Part shown: in pieces, positions 26,175 to 35,571 of the stretch
Position numbering within the stretch: position 1 is the first letter of the stretch
How the letters are laid out: each line of letters starts with the position of its first letter
NCBI GenBank assembly: GCA_963782985.1
Contig: CAWALU010000010.1
Location: 186,001-250,000 of the forward strand
Direction: 5' to 3'
Source of the DNA: CAVSWT01 sp963782985
GTDB lineage: Bacteria; Bacteroidota; Ignavibacteria; Ignavibacteriales; Ignavibacteriaceae
Length of the DNA: 64,000 nt
Translations under genes and position numbers: made by a program
Notes under the pieces: model-generated
Told to the model about the DNA's origin: nothing
Databases searched by the model: none
The model's input: only the letters and a program-made list of their open reading frames with translations

Positions 26175-27545
26175 TTAAGATTTTAGAATCTCTCCATTAA
26201 TATCAGATTCGTTTATATCTCCAATATTTAAATCAATTAAGCCAGCTTCTATTTTTTCTTTTTCGCCCACAATAACAATAACAAGCTGATGGCTAAATAC
26301 ATTTTTCTCCGCTGATTTTTTTACCTCTTCTCGCGTAACGTTTTTAATATTGTTTATATAGTTGTCAAAATAATTTTCTTCCAAATTATAAATTACTTTT
26401 CCGGATAAAATTGAAGCAATCTGACTATAAGTTTCAAAGCTGGAAGGAAATTTTCTTATGATAGATGATTTAGCAAATAAAAGCTCCTCCGCCGTAACTC
26501 CATCTTTAATTTTGCTTAACTCTTTCACAATTTCATTAACCGCGTTGGCTGTATTTTCTTGCCCCACAGAAGTGGAAACATAAAAGTATGCGTCATCTTT
26601 TAAATAATTAAAACGGGAAAAAGCGCCATAGGTGTAACCTTTATCTTCGCGCAAGTTCAAATTAATTCTGCTGGAAAATTGTCCGCCTAAAATTGTATTC
26701 AAGATATGCTTTGCAAAATAATTATTTTCATTTCTTTTTGAAGTAAGATGACCGATTCTAATTTCACTTTGAACGGAACCTTTTTTATCAAAGATGTAAA
26801 TTTGGTTAGACGATTTTTTATTTCTTTTTATTTCGAGCGACGCGGTATTTTCATTTGCCCATGATGATAAATTTCTATTTAATTTTTCTTTTAGTATTTC
26901 AATGGAAATATCGCCGACTACAATTAACGAAGAATTATTAGGCTTAAAATATTGAGCATAAAAATCTTTAACATCGTTTACAGATATATTAGTAATTGTA
27001 TCTTCGTACCCTATGGTTTGAAAAGAGTAGGGATTGTTTTCGCCGTAAGTAATTTTATCAAATAATGAAGACGCAATATTTTCCGGGTCATCCTGAATTT
27101 GTAAAATCTTAATTTTTATTTTTCTTTTTTCTCTTTCAAAATCTTTTTCATTTAGATGAGGCGAAAGGATAACTGTGGAATAAATCTGAAGCGCTTTATC
27201 AAAGTTGTCGGTTAATGTTTGAAGAGTAAAATTAATAGTATCGTTGCCGCAGCCAATATTAAAATTAGCGCCGAGCATTTCAAATTCATCGCTTAATTCC
27301 AAAGCATTAAAACTTCCGGCGCCTTCATCAATAAGCATTGCAAATAGATTTGCTAGACCTTTTTTATTTTCAGGATCAAACTTGCTTCCGCATTCTGCAA
27401 TCAAATTCATTTGTATAATGGGAAGATTGTCTTTTTTTACAAATAAAACTTTCAATCCATTTTCAAGTTTGAATTCATTTATTTCAGGAATTGAAAATAA
27501 AATTTCGTCGGTTGGAATTGGTTTAATTGAGCGGTTAAGAGACAT
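26175..27545 (-). CDS. M16-family peptidase-like protein, catalytically inactive subunit
   Basis: The 456-residue product has the two-domain M16 layout, with GEIxIxxxG-type edges such as LANLFAMLIDEGAGSFNALEL. The zinc motif HxxEH, present in the neighbour as HLFEH, is NLFAM here (residues 66-70), so both His and the Glu are gone. The second half keeps the conserved LREDKGYTYGAFSRFNYL. This matches the non-catalytic partner of paired M16 enzymes, like the alpha subunit of mitochondrial processing peptidase. Its start overlaps the stop of the active partner (TAATG), so the two are translated together and probably form a heterodimer. Confidence 0.88.
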   Translation of the reverse strand: MSLNRSIKPIPTDEILFSIPEINEFKLENGLKVLFVKKDNLPIIQMNLIAECGSKFDPENKKGLANLFAMLIDEGAGSFNALELSDEFEMLGANFNIGCGNDTINFTLQTLTDNFDKALQIYSTVILSPHLNEKDFEREKRKIKIKILQIQDDPENIASSLFDKITYGENNPYSFQTIGYEDTITNISVNDVKDFYAQYFKPNNSSLIVVGDISIEILKEKLNRNLSSWANENTASLEIKRNKKSSNQIYIFDKKGSVQSEIRIGHLTSKRNENNYFAKHILNTILGGQFSSRINLNLREDKGYTYGAFSRFNYLKDDAYFYVSTSVGQENTANAVNEIVKELSKIKDGVTAEELLFAKSSIIRKFPSSFETYSQIASILSGKVIYNLEENYFDNYINNIKNVTREEVKKSAEKNVFSHQLVIVIVGEKEKIEAGLIDLNIGDINESDINGEILKS

Positions 27546-28840
27546 TATTCATTACCTTTCTCAGAAGGATTACCTGTCTTTTCTTTTGGAACGACATGCA
27601 ATTCAACATAAGGTTTTAAAAGATATTTTTCTATTACGGATTTAATTTCCTCTGAGTTAACTGATTCATATCTCTGCAAATCTTTATTAAAAGAATTTGG
27701 TTCATTTAAATAATAGTTATATGAATTTAATTGATCAGCCAATGAATCAATATTCTGCATAGAAAAAATGAAACCGGATTTTATTCCGTTTTTAGATTTT
27801 GTTAATTCTTTTTCGGCAATAGAATTTGAGTGAATGTTTTCCAGTTCAGAAATTATTTCGTTTTTAATTGTCGAAAGCTCAACGCCGGGTTTAGCCGTGG
27901 CAATAAACATAAAATGCCCCGCGTATTTTCCGCTGTATTGATACGCCGAAATATCTTGAGCTAATTCTTTATCGAACACCAAAGATTTATACAGACGTGA
28001 ATTTTTTGAACCGGTTAAAATATCGGATAATATATCAAGCGCCGCATCGTCATTTCCATATGCCTTATCCGAATGCCACGCAAGATACAATCGTTCAAGT
28101 TGAACATTATCTTGATGAGTAATTAATTTATTTTCTTTTAATTTAGGAGTAGCGACATTTAATTCTTCTAATCTATTTGAACCCGGCAAGGTTTCAAAAT
28201 AATTAGAGATAAGTTCTTTAATTTTATTTTTATCGAAGCTGCCGGCGACAACTAAAGCCGCGTTGGAAGGGGAGTAATAATTTTTAAAAAAGTTCGAAAC
28301 GTCGTCCATCGTAAAACTGGAAATATCTTTAAGCGAACCTATTGTTGACCAGCTGTAAGGATGATTTTCGGGGTACAAATTTGAAATTAAAATTTCCCAG
28401 GCAAGTCCGTACGGCTGATTATCATATCGTTCCAGCCTTTCATTACTAACAACTTCTTTTTGATTATTTAATTTTTCTTGAGTTAGCGTCGGCAGTAAAT
28501 AACCCATTCTATCCGATTCCAGCCAGAAAATTAATTCCAAAAAATTAGAAGGAATTTTTTCATAATAATTTGTTCGGTCAAAGCTGGTAGAGCCATTTAA
28601 ATTTCCGCCTGCTTCCTGTATAAATCTAAAGTGAGCTTCCTTTGGAACATTCTGCGAACCTTGAAACATCATGTGTTCAAATAGATGAGCAATTCCGGTT
28701 TTACCTTTTTGTTCATTTGCAGAACCGGCTTTGTACCAAATATTTACCGCGGCGGTAGGAAGTTTATTATCTTGATGAAGAATAATTTCCAGTCCGTTTT
28801 TTAATTTATACTTTTCGTATACTATATTTAATTTTTCCAT
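27545..28840 (-). CDS. M16-family zinc metallopeptidase, catalytic subunit
   Basis: The 431-residue protein has the inverted zinc motif HLFEH at residues 52-56 (TGIAHLFEHMMFQGS) and the distal Glu region QKEVVSNERLERYDNQPYG. The second M16 domain follows (residues 200-430). No signal peptide is evident, so it may act in the cytosol or leave by an unknown route. It is followed immediately by the inactive paralogue, which overlaps by one base. A palindromic repeat lies between this gene and lepB upstream. Confidence 0.9.
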   Translation of the reverse strand: MEKLNIVYEKYKLKNGLEIILHQDNKLPTAAVNIWYKAGSANEQKGKTGIAHLFEHMMFQGSQNVPKEAHFRFIQEAGGNLNGSTSFDRTNYYEKIPSNFLELIFWLESDRMGYLLPTLTQEKLNNQKEVVSNERLERYDNQPYGLAWEILISNLYPENHPYSWSTIGSLKDISSFTMDDVSNFFKNYYSPSNAALVVAGSFDKNKIKELISNYFETLPGSNRLEELNVATPKLKENKLITHQDNVQLERLYLAWHSDKAYGNDDAALDILSDILTGSKNSRLYKSLVFDKELAQDISAYQYSGKYAGHFMFIATAKPGVELSTIKNEIISELENIHSNSIAEKELTKSKNGIKSGFIFSMQNIDSLADQLNSYNYYLNEPNSFNKDLQRYESVNSEEIKSVIEKYLLKPYVELHVVPKEKTGNPSEKGNE

Positions 28841-28875
28841 TGAATAAATCTCTTTAGTAATAAGTGTTTTATAAC

Positions 28876-28896
28876 AGACGCCTCAGCAAGGCGTCT
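28876..28896. repeat. Short palindromic repeat after lepB
   Basis: AGACGCCT and AGGCGTCT are perfect 8-base arms around CAGCA, followed by CTACAATT. On the minus strand the unit reads AATTGTAGAGACG, the same entry sequence as the larger element after gatB. It lies 11 bases past the lepB stop and looks like a minimal copy of that repeat. It has no T-run, so it is not a classic terminator. Confidence 0.65.
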
Positions 28897-28906
28897 CTAC
28901 AATTAT

Positions 28907-29842
28907 TTAATTTAATAATTTTAAAACACGGTCCAATCTAACTGAAGCAAGCAGCCTAAAAAAATCTGTAAAAGGAATATCTCTATCCCATGAAAATAAG
29001 GTTATGAAAGCTTCGCCGACAACCATATCGCGGGAAACCAATCCCCAAAACCTGCTGTCCCAGCTATCATCCCTATTATCTCCCATCATAAAAAAATAAT
29101 CTTTTTTAAAAGTATAATTTTTAACGGGAACGCCTTCAATTGTAATCAGGCTGCCTGAAATTCCCACCACGCGCTTTCCGTATTCGCGGTCAATAATAGT
29201 GCGCCACTGTTCAATGTTATTTATATTGAGTTGAATTACATCGCCTGCTTTTGGAATAACGAGCGGTCCCCAATTGTCTTCGTTCCACGGCAATCCCTTG
29301 GGGAAAATTCTTGGTTCAACAAAACCTTTGGGCTTAGGCATTTCAACTGAATAATTTATATGCGGAGGAATAAAAAATTGTTTATGATTTATAAATACTA
29401 CCTTATCAATAATCTGAATCGTATCGCCCGGAGTTCCAATACATCTTTTTACATAATTTACATTTAATTCATTCGGCTTTAGCTGATCTCTTTCACCCGG
29501 ATATTCAAAAACCACAATGTCTTTTGCTTTCGGTTCTTTGAGCGCCGGGAAACGAAAGAAAGGAAGTTCAATTTCAGTAAAAGGAATATACTTTGGAGAT
29601 GAAGAACCATAAATAAATTTATTAACTAAAACAAAATCGCCCACGAGAATTGTATTTTCCATTGAGCCTGTTGGTATGCGCGTATTTTGAATTACAAAGG
29701 ATATAATTATTAATGCTGCAATGGCTGCAAATAAAAGCTGCTCAAAAAATTCTTTAATTTTTTCTTGAGTTGTAAGTTCTTTTTTTTCTTCTTCCTTTGG
29801 CTTTACACCTATAAACTTTTTGAAGCTTTCTTTAAATGACAA
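28907..29842 (-). CDS. lepB: Signal peptidase I
   Basis: The 311-residue type I leader peptidase has one N-terminal membrane helix (LLFAAIAALIIISFVIQ). The catalytic Ser is S60 (RIPTGSMENTILVGDFVLVN), the general-base Lys is K131 (VNYVKRCIGTPGDTIQI), and the conserved box MGDNRDDSWDSRFWG lies near the end. It cleaves signal peptides of exported proteins, fitting the many secreted proteins here. It sits between gatB upstream and the M16 pair downstream on the minus strand, separated from both by palindromic repeats. Confidence 0.95.
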   Translation of the reverse strand: MSFKESFKKFIGVKPKEEEKKELTTQEKIKEFFEQLLFAAIAALIIISFVIQNTRIPTGSMENTILVGDFVLVNKFIYGSSSPKYIPFTEIELPFFRFPALKEPKAKDIVVFEYPGERDQLKPNELNVNYVKRCIGTPGDTIQIIDKVVFINHKQFFIPPHINYSVEMPKPKGFVEPRIFPKGLPWNEDNWGPLVIPKAGDVIQLNINNIEQWRTIIDREYGKRVVGISGSLITIEGVPVKNYTFKKDYFFMMGDNRDDSWDSRFWGLVSRDMVVGEAFITLFSWDRDIPFTDFFRLLASVRLDRVLKLLN

Positions 29843-29873
29843 ATTATTACTCCTTAAATTTTAAAATTATTTG

Positions 29874-29996
29874 GTAGAGACGTTGTGCCAAGGTCTCTAA
29901 AATATAACAATACTTTGTGCCGGCATCTCCAAAATATAAAAATACTTTGTGTCAGCGTCGCTAAAATAAAACGAGACGTTCTCAGAACGTCTCTAC
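29874..29996. repeat. GTAGAGACGTT-bounded palindromic element (MITE-like)
   Basis: The 123-base block begins GTAGAGACGTT and ends with its exact inverted copy AACGTCTCTAC. Inside are about three diverged tandem units of roughly 32 bases, each with AATACTTTGTG or a relative of CTCTAAAATATAA. The right end holds a perfect palindrome, GAGACGTTCT-C-AGAACGTCTC. It fills almost the whole lepB-gatB spacer and reaches into gatB: the TAG of GTAGAGAC is the gatB stop codon. A shorter relative is at 28876-28896. It encodes nothing and is probably a non-autonomous repeat. Confidence 0.75.
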
Positions 29997-31438
29997 AATT
30001 TTAAACCATCGAGTCTTTTCCGCAAAAATTCATTTACAATTTTTGGGTTTGCTTTTCCTTTTGATTGGCGCATTACCTGTCCCACAAAAAATCCAAATAC
30101 TTTTTCTTCCCCGTCAATATATTGCTTTGCTTGTGCGGAATTGTTATTCAAAATTTCGTCAATTATTTTTTCAATTGCAGATGTATCGGAAATTTGCAGT
30201 AAGTTTTTTTCTTTTACAATTTCTTCCGGGCTTTTGTTTTCTGTAAGCATAATCGCGAAAACATCTTTAGCAATTTTCCCGCTAATTGTTCCTTTGTTAA
30301 TTAAGTCAATTAATCTTCCAAGGTTTTCCGGTGAAATTTTAAAATCTGCAACTTCAATTTTTTGTTCATTCAATATCTTTAAAACATCGCCCATAACCCA
30401 GTTGCTGGCGGATTTGTAATCGTCAGTTATGGTTAAAACTTTTTCATAATAATCTGCTGTGCTTTTAGTTTGAGTAAGAATATCAGCGTTATATTCAGGC
30501 AAGCTAAACTTGTTTACAAATCGTTCTTTACGCGTATCCGGAAGTTCGGGCATTCTTTTTGCGATTTCTTTTTTCCAATTTTCCTCAACAACAACAGGCA
30601 GCAAATCCGGTTCGGGAAAATATTTATAATCATGAGCTTCTTCTTTACTTCTCATCGGTTTTATTTCATTTAAATCTGCATTCCATAACAGAGTCTGCTG
30701 TACTATTTTTCCGCCGTCTTCAATTATATCAATCTGTCTTTCCACTTCATAACTAATCGCCTTTTCCACATTTCGAAAAGAGTTCATATTTTTAACTTCG
30801 GTTTTTGTACCGAATTTTGTTTCTCCTCTTAATCTAACAGAAATATTTGCATCGCATCGAAGAGAACCTTCTTCCATATTTCCATCGCAAATTTCCAAAT
30901 ACTGAACGAGCTGTTTAATTTTAGTTAGATAAAGATACGCTTCAGTTCCGGTCCTTAAATCCGGCTCGCTTACAATTTCAATTAAAGGAACTCCGCAGCG
31001 ATTAACGTCAACTAAAGTTTCATAAGCTTGATCGTGAATTGATTTGCCGGCGTCTTCTTCCATGTGGATTCTTGTGATACCAATTTTTTTTGTAGTCTTA
31101 TCTTCAAACTGAATATTTATAAATCCATTTTCACAAATCGGCTGATCGTACTGTGAAATTTGGTAGCCTTTGGGAAGATCGGGATAAAAATAATTCTTAC
31201 GGGCGAAGGTAGATTTTTCATTTATAGTGCAGTTAGTCGCTAATCCCATCAATGAAATAAACTCAACCACTTTTTTATTTAGAACCGGAAGAACTCCCGG
31301 ATGTCCGAGGCAAATTGGACAAACATTTGTATTTGGCGCGTTACCGAATCGGGTTGAGCATCCGCAAAAAATTTTTGATTCTGTTAAAAGCTGGGCGTGA
31401 ACTTCTAAACCGATAACGGCTTCGTATTTATTATCCAT
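29993..31438 (-). CDS. gatB: Aspartyl/glutamyl-tRNA amidotransferase subunit B
   Basis: The 481-residue product begins with the GatB hallmark YEAVIGLEVHAQLLTESKIF. A zinc-type cluster follows (FCGCSTRFG and NVCPICLGHPGVLP), then YFYPDLPKGYQISQYDQP, IHMEEDAGKS and the helical YqeY-like C-terminus. It transamidates misacylated Glu-tRNA(Gln) or Asp-tRNA(Asn). gatA and gatC are not in this window. The stop codon (TAG) is provided by the terminal repeat of the element at 29874-29996, giving the C-terminus DGLKL. Confidence 0.96.
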   Translation of the reverse strand: MDNKYEAVIGLEVHAQLLTESKIFCGCSTRFGNAPNTNVCPICLGHPGVLPVLNKKVVEFISLMGLATNCTINEKSTFARKNYFYPDLPKGYQISQYDQPICENGFINIQFEDKTTKKIGITRIHMEEDAGKSIHDQAYETLVDVNRCGVPLIEIVSEPDLRTGTEAYLYLTKIKQLVQYLEICDGNMEEGSLRCDANISVRLRGETKFGTKTEVKNMNSFRNVEKAISYEVERQIDIIEDGGKIVQQTLLWNADLNEIKPMRSKEEAHDYKYFPEPDLLPVVVEENWKKEIAKRMPELPDTRKERFVNKFSLPEYNADILTQTKSTADYYEKVLTITDDYKSASNWVMGDVLKILNEQKIEVADFKISPENLGRLIDLINKGTISGKIAKDVFAIMLTENKSPEEIVKEKNLLQISDTSAIEKIIDEILNNNSAQAKQYIDGEEKVFGFFVGQVMRQSKGKANPKIVNEFLRKRLDGLKL

Positions 31439-31836
31439 CTATGAATGTTTTAGTTTGAAAATTTAATGAGTCTGCCCCAAAAAGCAGATCAATAAAAAAA
31501 GTTTTTGAAATTAAAATTGATTTGCATGGCGCACAATAAACGATAATCTTTTTATATCCGACCTATGAATATAAAAAAGAATAAGTACATAGAGAAAGTC
31601 GAAAATGTATTAAAGATAAGTATCCAGCAATCATAAATTACTAATGTTAGTTTTATATTAACCTGATTCTTGTTTTTTGTTTTGAAACTTTTTTCAGTTT
31701 TCTGTGTCCAATGTTAAAAAATTATTAAGTCTTTTACTTATTAATAATATTTCATTATTTTTGTTAAGCATAGCCTTCAAATGCTTAAAACATTTTCAAA
31801 TTAAAACGGGATTTTATAATCCCCTCAGGAGTTCAA
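31439..31836. other. Spacer between divergent gatB and a secreted-protein gene
   Basis: About 400 AT-rich bases precede both genes and should contain their promoters. The only small frame I noted (ATG at 31566, 23 codons) has no ribosome site. The downstream gene has CAGGAG before its ATG. I see no hairpin, RNA gene or repeat worth calling. Confidence 0.5.
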
Positions 31837-33109
31837 ATGAATAAATTACTTTTACTTTTTGGAATTTTTCTTTTAACAATTTCCACATCATTTTCTCAAA
31901 CATTACTGCTGGAAGAAAACTTTGATTTTTCGGGCAACCTGGTTGAGAATGGCTGGGATCAGCATAGCGGTAATGCAGATACTATAAATACCGTAGCAGG
32001 TTTAGTATATGCTGATTATGGTTCTTCGGGAATAGGCAACGCGGCATTGGTTGATGGAACAAGTCAAGATGTAAGCCGATCATTTGATGTGCAAAAAAAT
32101 GACGGTTCTTCAGTTTATTATTCTTTCTTAGCCAACTTTACTTCCGCAGCAGCAGGTACATATTTTACCCACCTGGGTTACAGAGATGCTCCAACTTCTT
32201 TTTCTAAATTTTCAGCAAGAATTTTTGCTAAAGACAGCGTGGGTAATTTAAGATTTGGTTTTTCAAACTCTTCCACAGTAAGCTACTCCCCAACAGATTT
32301 TTCTTATGCCGCTACATATTTAATTGTTGCTAAATACACAATTAACGCTGCCGGAAGTGATACTGCAAAACTTTGGGTATTAACTAGTGGAGTTCCGCTA
32401 ACCGAAGAAGATGCCGGCGCTCCTCTTTTTGTGGTTTCATCCGAAAGTAATGATTCATTAAACGCAGTTGGTTTAAGACAAGCTAGTGGAAGTCCCAATG
32501 TTACAGTCGATGGAATAAGAATTTCAGATTCATGGACTTATGCTCCTCTTCCTGTTGAGCTTACTTCTTTTTCGGCAGCTAATTTAAATAACGGAGTTAA
32601 GTTAAGCTGGACTACTGCTACCGAAAATAATAATTCAGGTTTTGAAATTGAGAGAAGCAGAAACAATAAAACTTTTAATAAAATAGGATTTGTTTCCGGC
32701 AACGGCACTACTACCGATAAATCAAATTATTCTTTTGTTGATCAGAATGTAAACGGAAAAGTCATATTACAGATTAAAGCAAATTGATTTTAACGGCAGC
32801 TTTGAATATTCAAAAACTATTGCAGCCGATTATAATGCTGCTCCTTCTGCATATCAGCTAAATCAAAATTATCCGAATCCATTTAACCCCAGCACTACAA
32901 TTAAATTCAGTATGCCTGAAGCGGGCAATGTATCTCTTAAAGTTTATAACTTGCTCGGACAGGAAGTGAGAACTTTAATAAACGGCTTTATGGAATCCGG
33001 AATTCACACTGTTAATTTTAATGCCGATGGTTTGCAGAGCGGACTTTATTTCTATAAGCTGGAAGCCGCCGGCTTTAACCAGGTTAAAAAGATGACGTTG
33101 TTAAAGTAA
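31837..33109 (+). CDS. Secreted protein with T9SS sorting domain, one frameshift
   Basis: The first frame (31837-32787) has a signal peptide (LLLLFGIFLLTISTSFSQT), a lectin- or glucanase-like beta domain with no catalytic motif I recognise, then an Fn3-like module starting PVELTSFSAANLNNGVKLSW. It breaks after DQNVNGK. Removing one A from GGAAAAGTC near 32756-32760 restores SYYRLKQIDFNG, the motif NQNYPNPFNPSTTIKFS and a complete T9SS tail ending KKMTLLK at 33109. The protein would be exported and attached to the surface by the type IX system. The tail is nearly the same as that of the pseudogene at 34030-35181. A strong terminator follows. Confidence 0.75.
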
Positions 33110-33147
33110 AATTTATTTCGAATACTTTTTTACAGTTCCATTATTTT

Positions 33148-33186
33148 AAAACCCAATTTCTAATTATGAAATTGGGTTTTTTATTT
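33148..33186 (+). terminator. Rho-independent terminator
   Basis: AAAACCCAATTTC and GAAATTGGGTTTT form a perfect 13-base stem around TAATTAT, followed by TTATTTT. It lies 39 bases past the stop of the T9SS protein gene. Confidence 0.9.
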
Positions 33187-33576
33187 TACTCAAGTTGATA
33201 GTAATTGGGTTAAAACCCTTTTCAACTGTGTCATAAAGATTGAAAACTATACTGTTAATGTTTCTACCTTAGTAAAAAAAGCATATTGTCAATTATGCAT
33301 CCTTATTACCTTATCAGTGTATTAACTTAGAATAAAGTAATAAGATAAAATGAATTCAGTATTTTAGAGTTTTACTAAGGTTGAGTCATTTAAGAAGGTT
33401 GTTGTCTGTGTTTAATTTTCCATAACAATGATTAGTGCAGTAAAATGGGTGAGATAAAATTTAAGCTTTTATAAATGAAGAAGTAACCGAGATGCTTCTT
33501 AGCCTGTTATTTTTTTTGAACAGACAAGAATGGGCTCACATGAAAAAAAGGTGGCAAAAGATATTTGTTAAAAAAA

Positions 33577-33728
33577 AAGAACTCTTCCCATACCCTTCCC
33601 TTAAAAAGGGACGGGTTTATTGCAGAGGTTATCTTTTTATTTTTTATTTCTGACAGAATTATTAATATTTTTGTTTACTGATCATAAGCCTCTCGCTTTT
33701 TAAGAGAGAGGTGGGAGAGAGTTCTTTT
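33577..33728. repeat. Inverted-repeat element with nested palindromes
   Basis: The left arm AAAGAACTCTTCCCATACCC and what follows matches, with several mismatches, the reverse complement of the right arm ending GTGGGAGAGAGTTCTTTT. Each arm contains its own imperfect hairpin: CCCTTCCCTT/AAGGGACGGG on the left and CCTCTCGCTT/AAGAGAGAGG on the right. The layout of two facing hairpins about 60 bases apart is that of a REP doublet or small MITE. The rest of the spacer (33187-34029, about 840 bases) is AT-rich and shows no gene; its last bases give the GGGAG site of the pseudogene. Confidence 0.6.
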
Positions 33729-34029
33729 ATAAAATAATTTATGTTTCTAATAAGCAAAGTTTTCTTGAAATATATTTTGTTCAAAATAAATTAAAATGAA
33801 AAAACATTTACAAAATTTTATCAGTATAATTATTTCATTTTTGTAATTTATTTTTATACCACCTAAAAATCCTCTGATCCCAAGAATGTCTGTTTTACAA
33901 GTAAGAAATTTTATTCACTATAGTTCACTTTTAAACGAATCTTATTTATTTTTGCTTATAAATCTTCTTCTTGCTGCTTATATTTTTTATTTCAAAATAA
34001 GGGATGTACGAATTCCTTAGGGAGTTAAT

Positions 34030-35181
34030 ATGAAGAAATTATTTTTAGTACTTTTGTTCACTATTATGTTATAAACAGTTTTATATTTGCACAAGCGCCA
34101 ACTACGGCATGGATAAATGAATTTCATTATGATGATAGTTGGAGCAATGATACATTAGAATTTGTTGGAGGTTGTTGTTAATGAAAGTTTTAGCTGATTT
34201 AACAATTTGGTTTTAATGTATGATAACAGATGCTAATGGTACTGTCTTATGATTCTAAGAAAGAATTAAGTTTATTTACGTAAGTGTGATACTGCTCAAA
34301 TGGATATAATAATTTTATTATTATATTATAATTTCTGTCAATATACAAAATGGTATCCAGATGGTTTTGCTTTAGGCTATAACAATACTTTAATTGATCG
34401 GACAATTTTTAAGTTATGAAGGAACATATTTATGGCATACAGATAGGTCCAGCTAATGGTTTAACCAGCACCGATATAGGTGTCAACGGAAAGCAATACA
34501 TACAATGCCTGAAGGTTCGTCATTAGGTTTAACCGGAACAGGCACTCAATATTCAGATTTTACCTGGACTATCATTTGTAAATGCAACACCGGGCTCGCC
34601 AAATACTACATCAAGCTCTCCCTGTTGAGCTTTCTTCTTTCTCTGCAATTCAATTAAACGATGGTATAAAATTAAATTGGACTACCGCAACTGAAATTCA
34701 AAATTATGGTTTTGATGTTGAAAGAAAAGCATCTAATGAAAGCTGGAAAAAAATTAGTTTCGTAAACGGTAATGGAAATTCAGTTTCAACTAAAGTTTAT
34801 TCTTTTATTGACAAATCTATTAACAAGGGAATTTATAATTATAGATTAAAACAAATTGATTTTAACGGCAAGTCGGAATATTCTAAAACTGTACAGGTAA
34901 ATTATTCAAATTCTCCGGCTCAATTTCAATTAGATCAAAATTATCCTAATCCTTTTAACCCAAACACCACTATAAAATTTAGCATTCCGCAGGACGGAAA
35001 TGTTTCGCTTAAAGTTTTCAATTTGCTTGGGCAGGAAGTTAGAACTTTAATAAATGGTTTTACTCAAGCCGGAAATCATACCATAAACTTTAATGCAGAT
35101 GGCTTACAGAGCGGGCTTTATTTCTATAAATTGGAAGCCTCAGGATTTAACCAGGTTAAAAAAATGACGCTGCTGAAGTAG
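34030..35181 (+). pseudogene. Decayed secreted protein (lamin-tail-like) with T9SS sorting domain
   Basis: A good GGGAG site precedes MKKLFLVLLFTIM, which stops at once; in the next frame the signal peptide and mature start continue as FIFAQAPTTAWINEFHYDD. Between 34080 and 34620 the recognisable pieces (LEFVGG, GPANGLTSTDIGV, GTGTQYSDFTW, VNATPGSPNTTSSS) lie in different frames, so at least five indels are needed. INEFHYDD and the PGSPNT ending are typical of lamin-tail-domain proteins. From about 34582 one frame stays open: PVELSSFSAIQLNDGIKLNW, NYPNPFNPNTTIKFSIP and a full sorting tail ending KKMTLLK. It is closely related to 31837-33109. Confidence 0.75.
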
Positions 35182-35218
35182 TAATCTACCAATCGCGAAT
35201 GTTGTATAACTTAAAGTT

Positions 35219-35396
35219 TGTCATTACGGACTAGCTTTCATTTGCCGAAGCAGTCCACGCAGGCAGATCATCGAATGAAGCAGTCCCCACGGATTGCGCG
35301 TCGCTAAAGGAGAAAAACAAAATGGTTTATCAGATGTAAAGGCGGTTGTTTTGGAAACTACAGTCGACATTTCCGTTTTGCACGACAGTAATGACA
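35219..35396. repeat. Degenerate dispersed repeat bounded by TGTCATTAC
   Basis: TGTCATTAC at 35219-35227 is inverted at 35388-35396 (GTAATGACA). Inside, GAAGCAGTCC occurs twice, 30 bases apart (35247 and 35277). This resembles the TGTCATTGCGAG...GAAGCAATCC class of dispersed repeats common in this phylum (from general knowledge). It is diverged and has no coding capacity. The remaining spacer up to 35571 shows nothing else. Confidence 0.45.
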
Positions 35397-35571
35397 AGCC
35401 ATTGGATGATATTCTTTTGAAAAATGTGCGCCGATAAAAAATCTCTTATCAAAACTCAAGCGGCAAATTTCTTAATATTAAACTTCATATCCTTCCTATA
35501 CTGGTCAGTAAGTTTTCCATTCTCGATGTAGATTGTTTTTTTTATATTTGCCCCAGCTTTTTAAATCAGAT

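Noticed and set aside
29874..29996. Short CRISPR-like array
   Set aside because: The roughly 32-base units are adjacent, diverged and without distinct spacers, and the block has inverted ends; no cas gene is present.
31566..31637. Small 23-codon frame in the gatB upstream spacer
   Set aside because: No ribosome site and only Lys/Ile-rich chance composition.
33187..33576. Possible gene remnant or transposase in the spacer
   Set aside because: All frames are broken by frequent stops and no recognisable protein motif appears.
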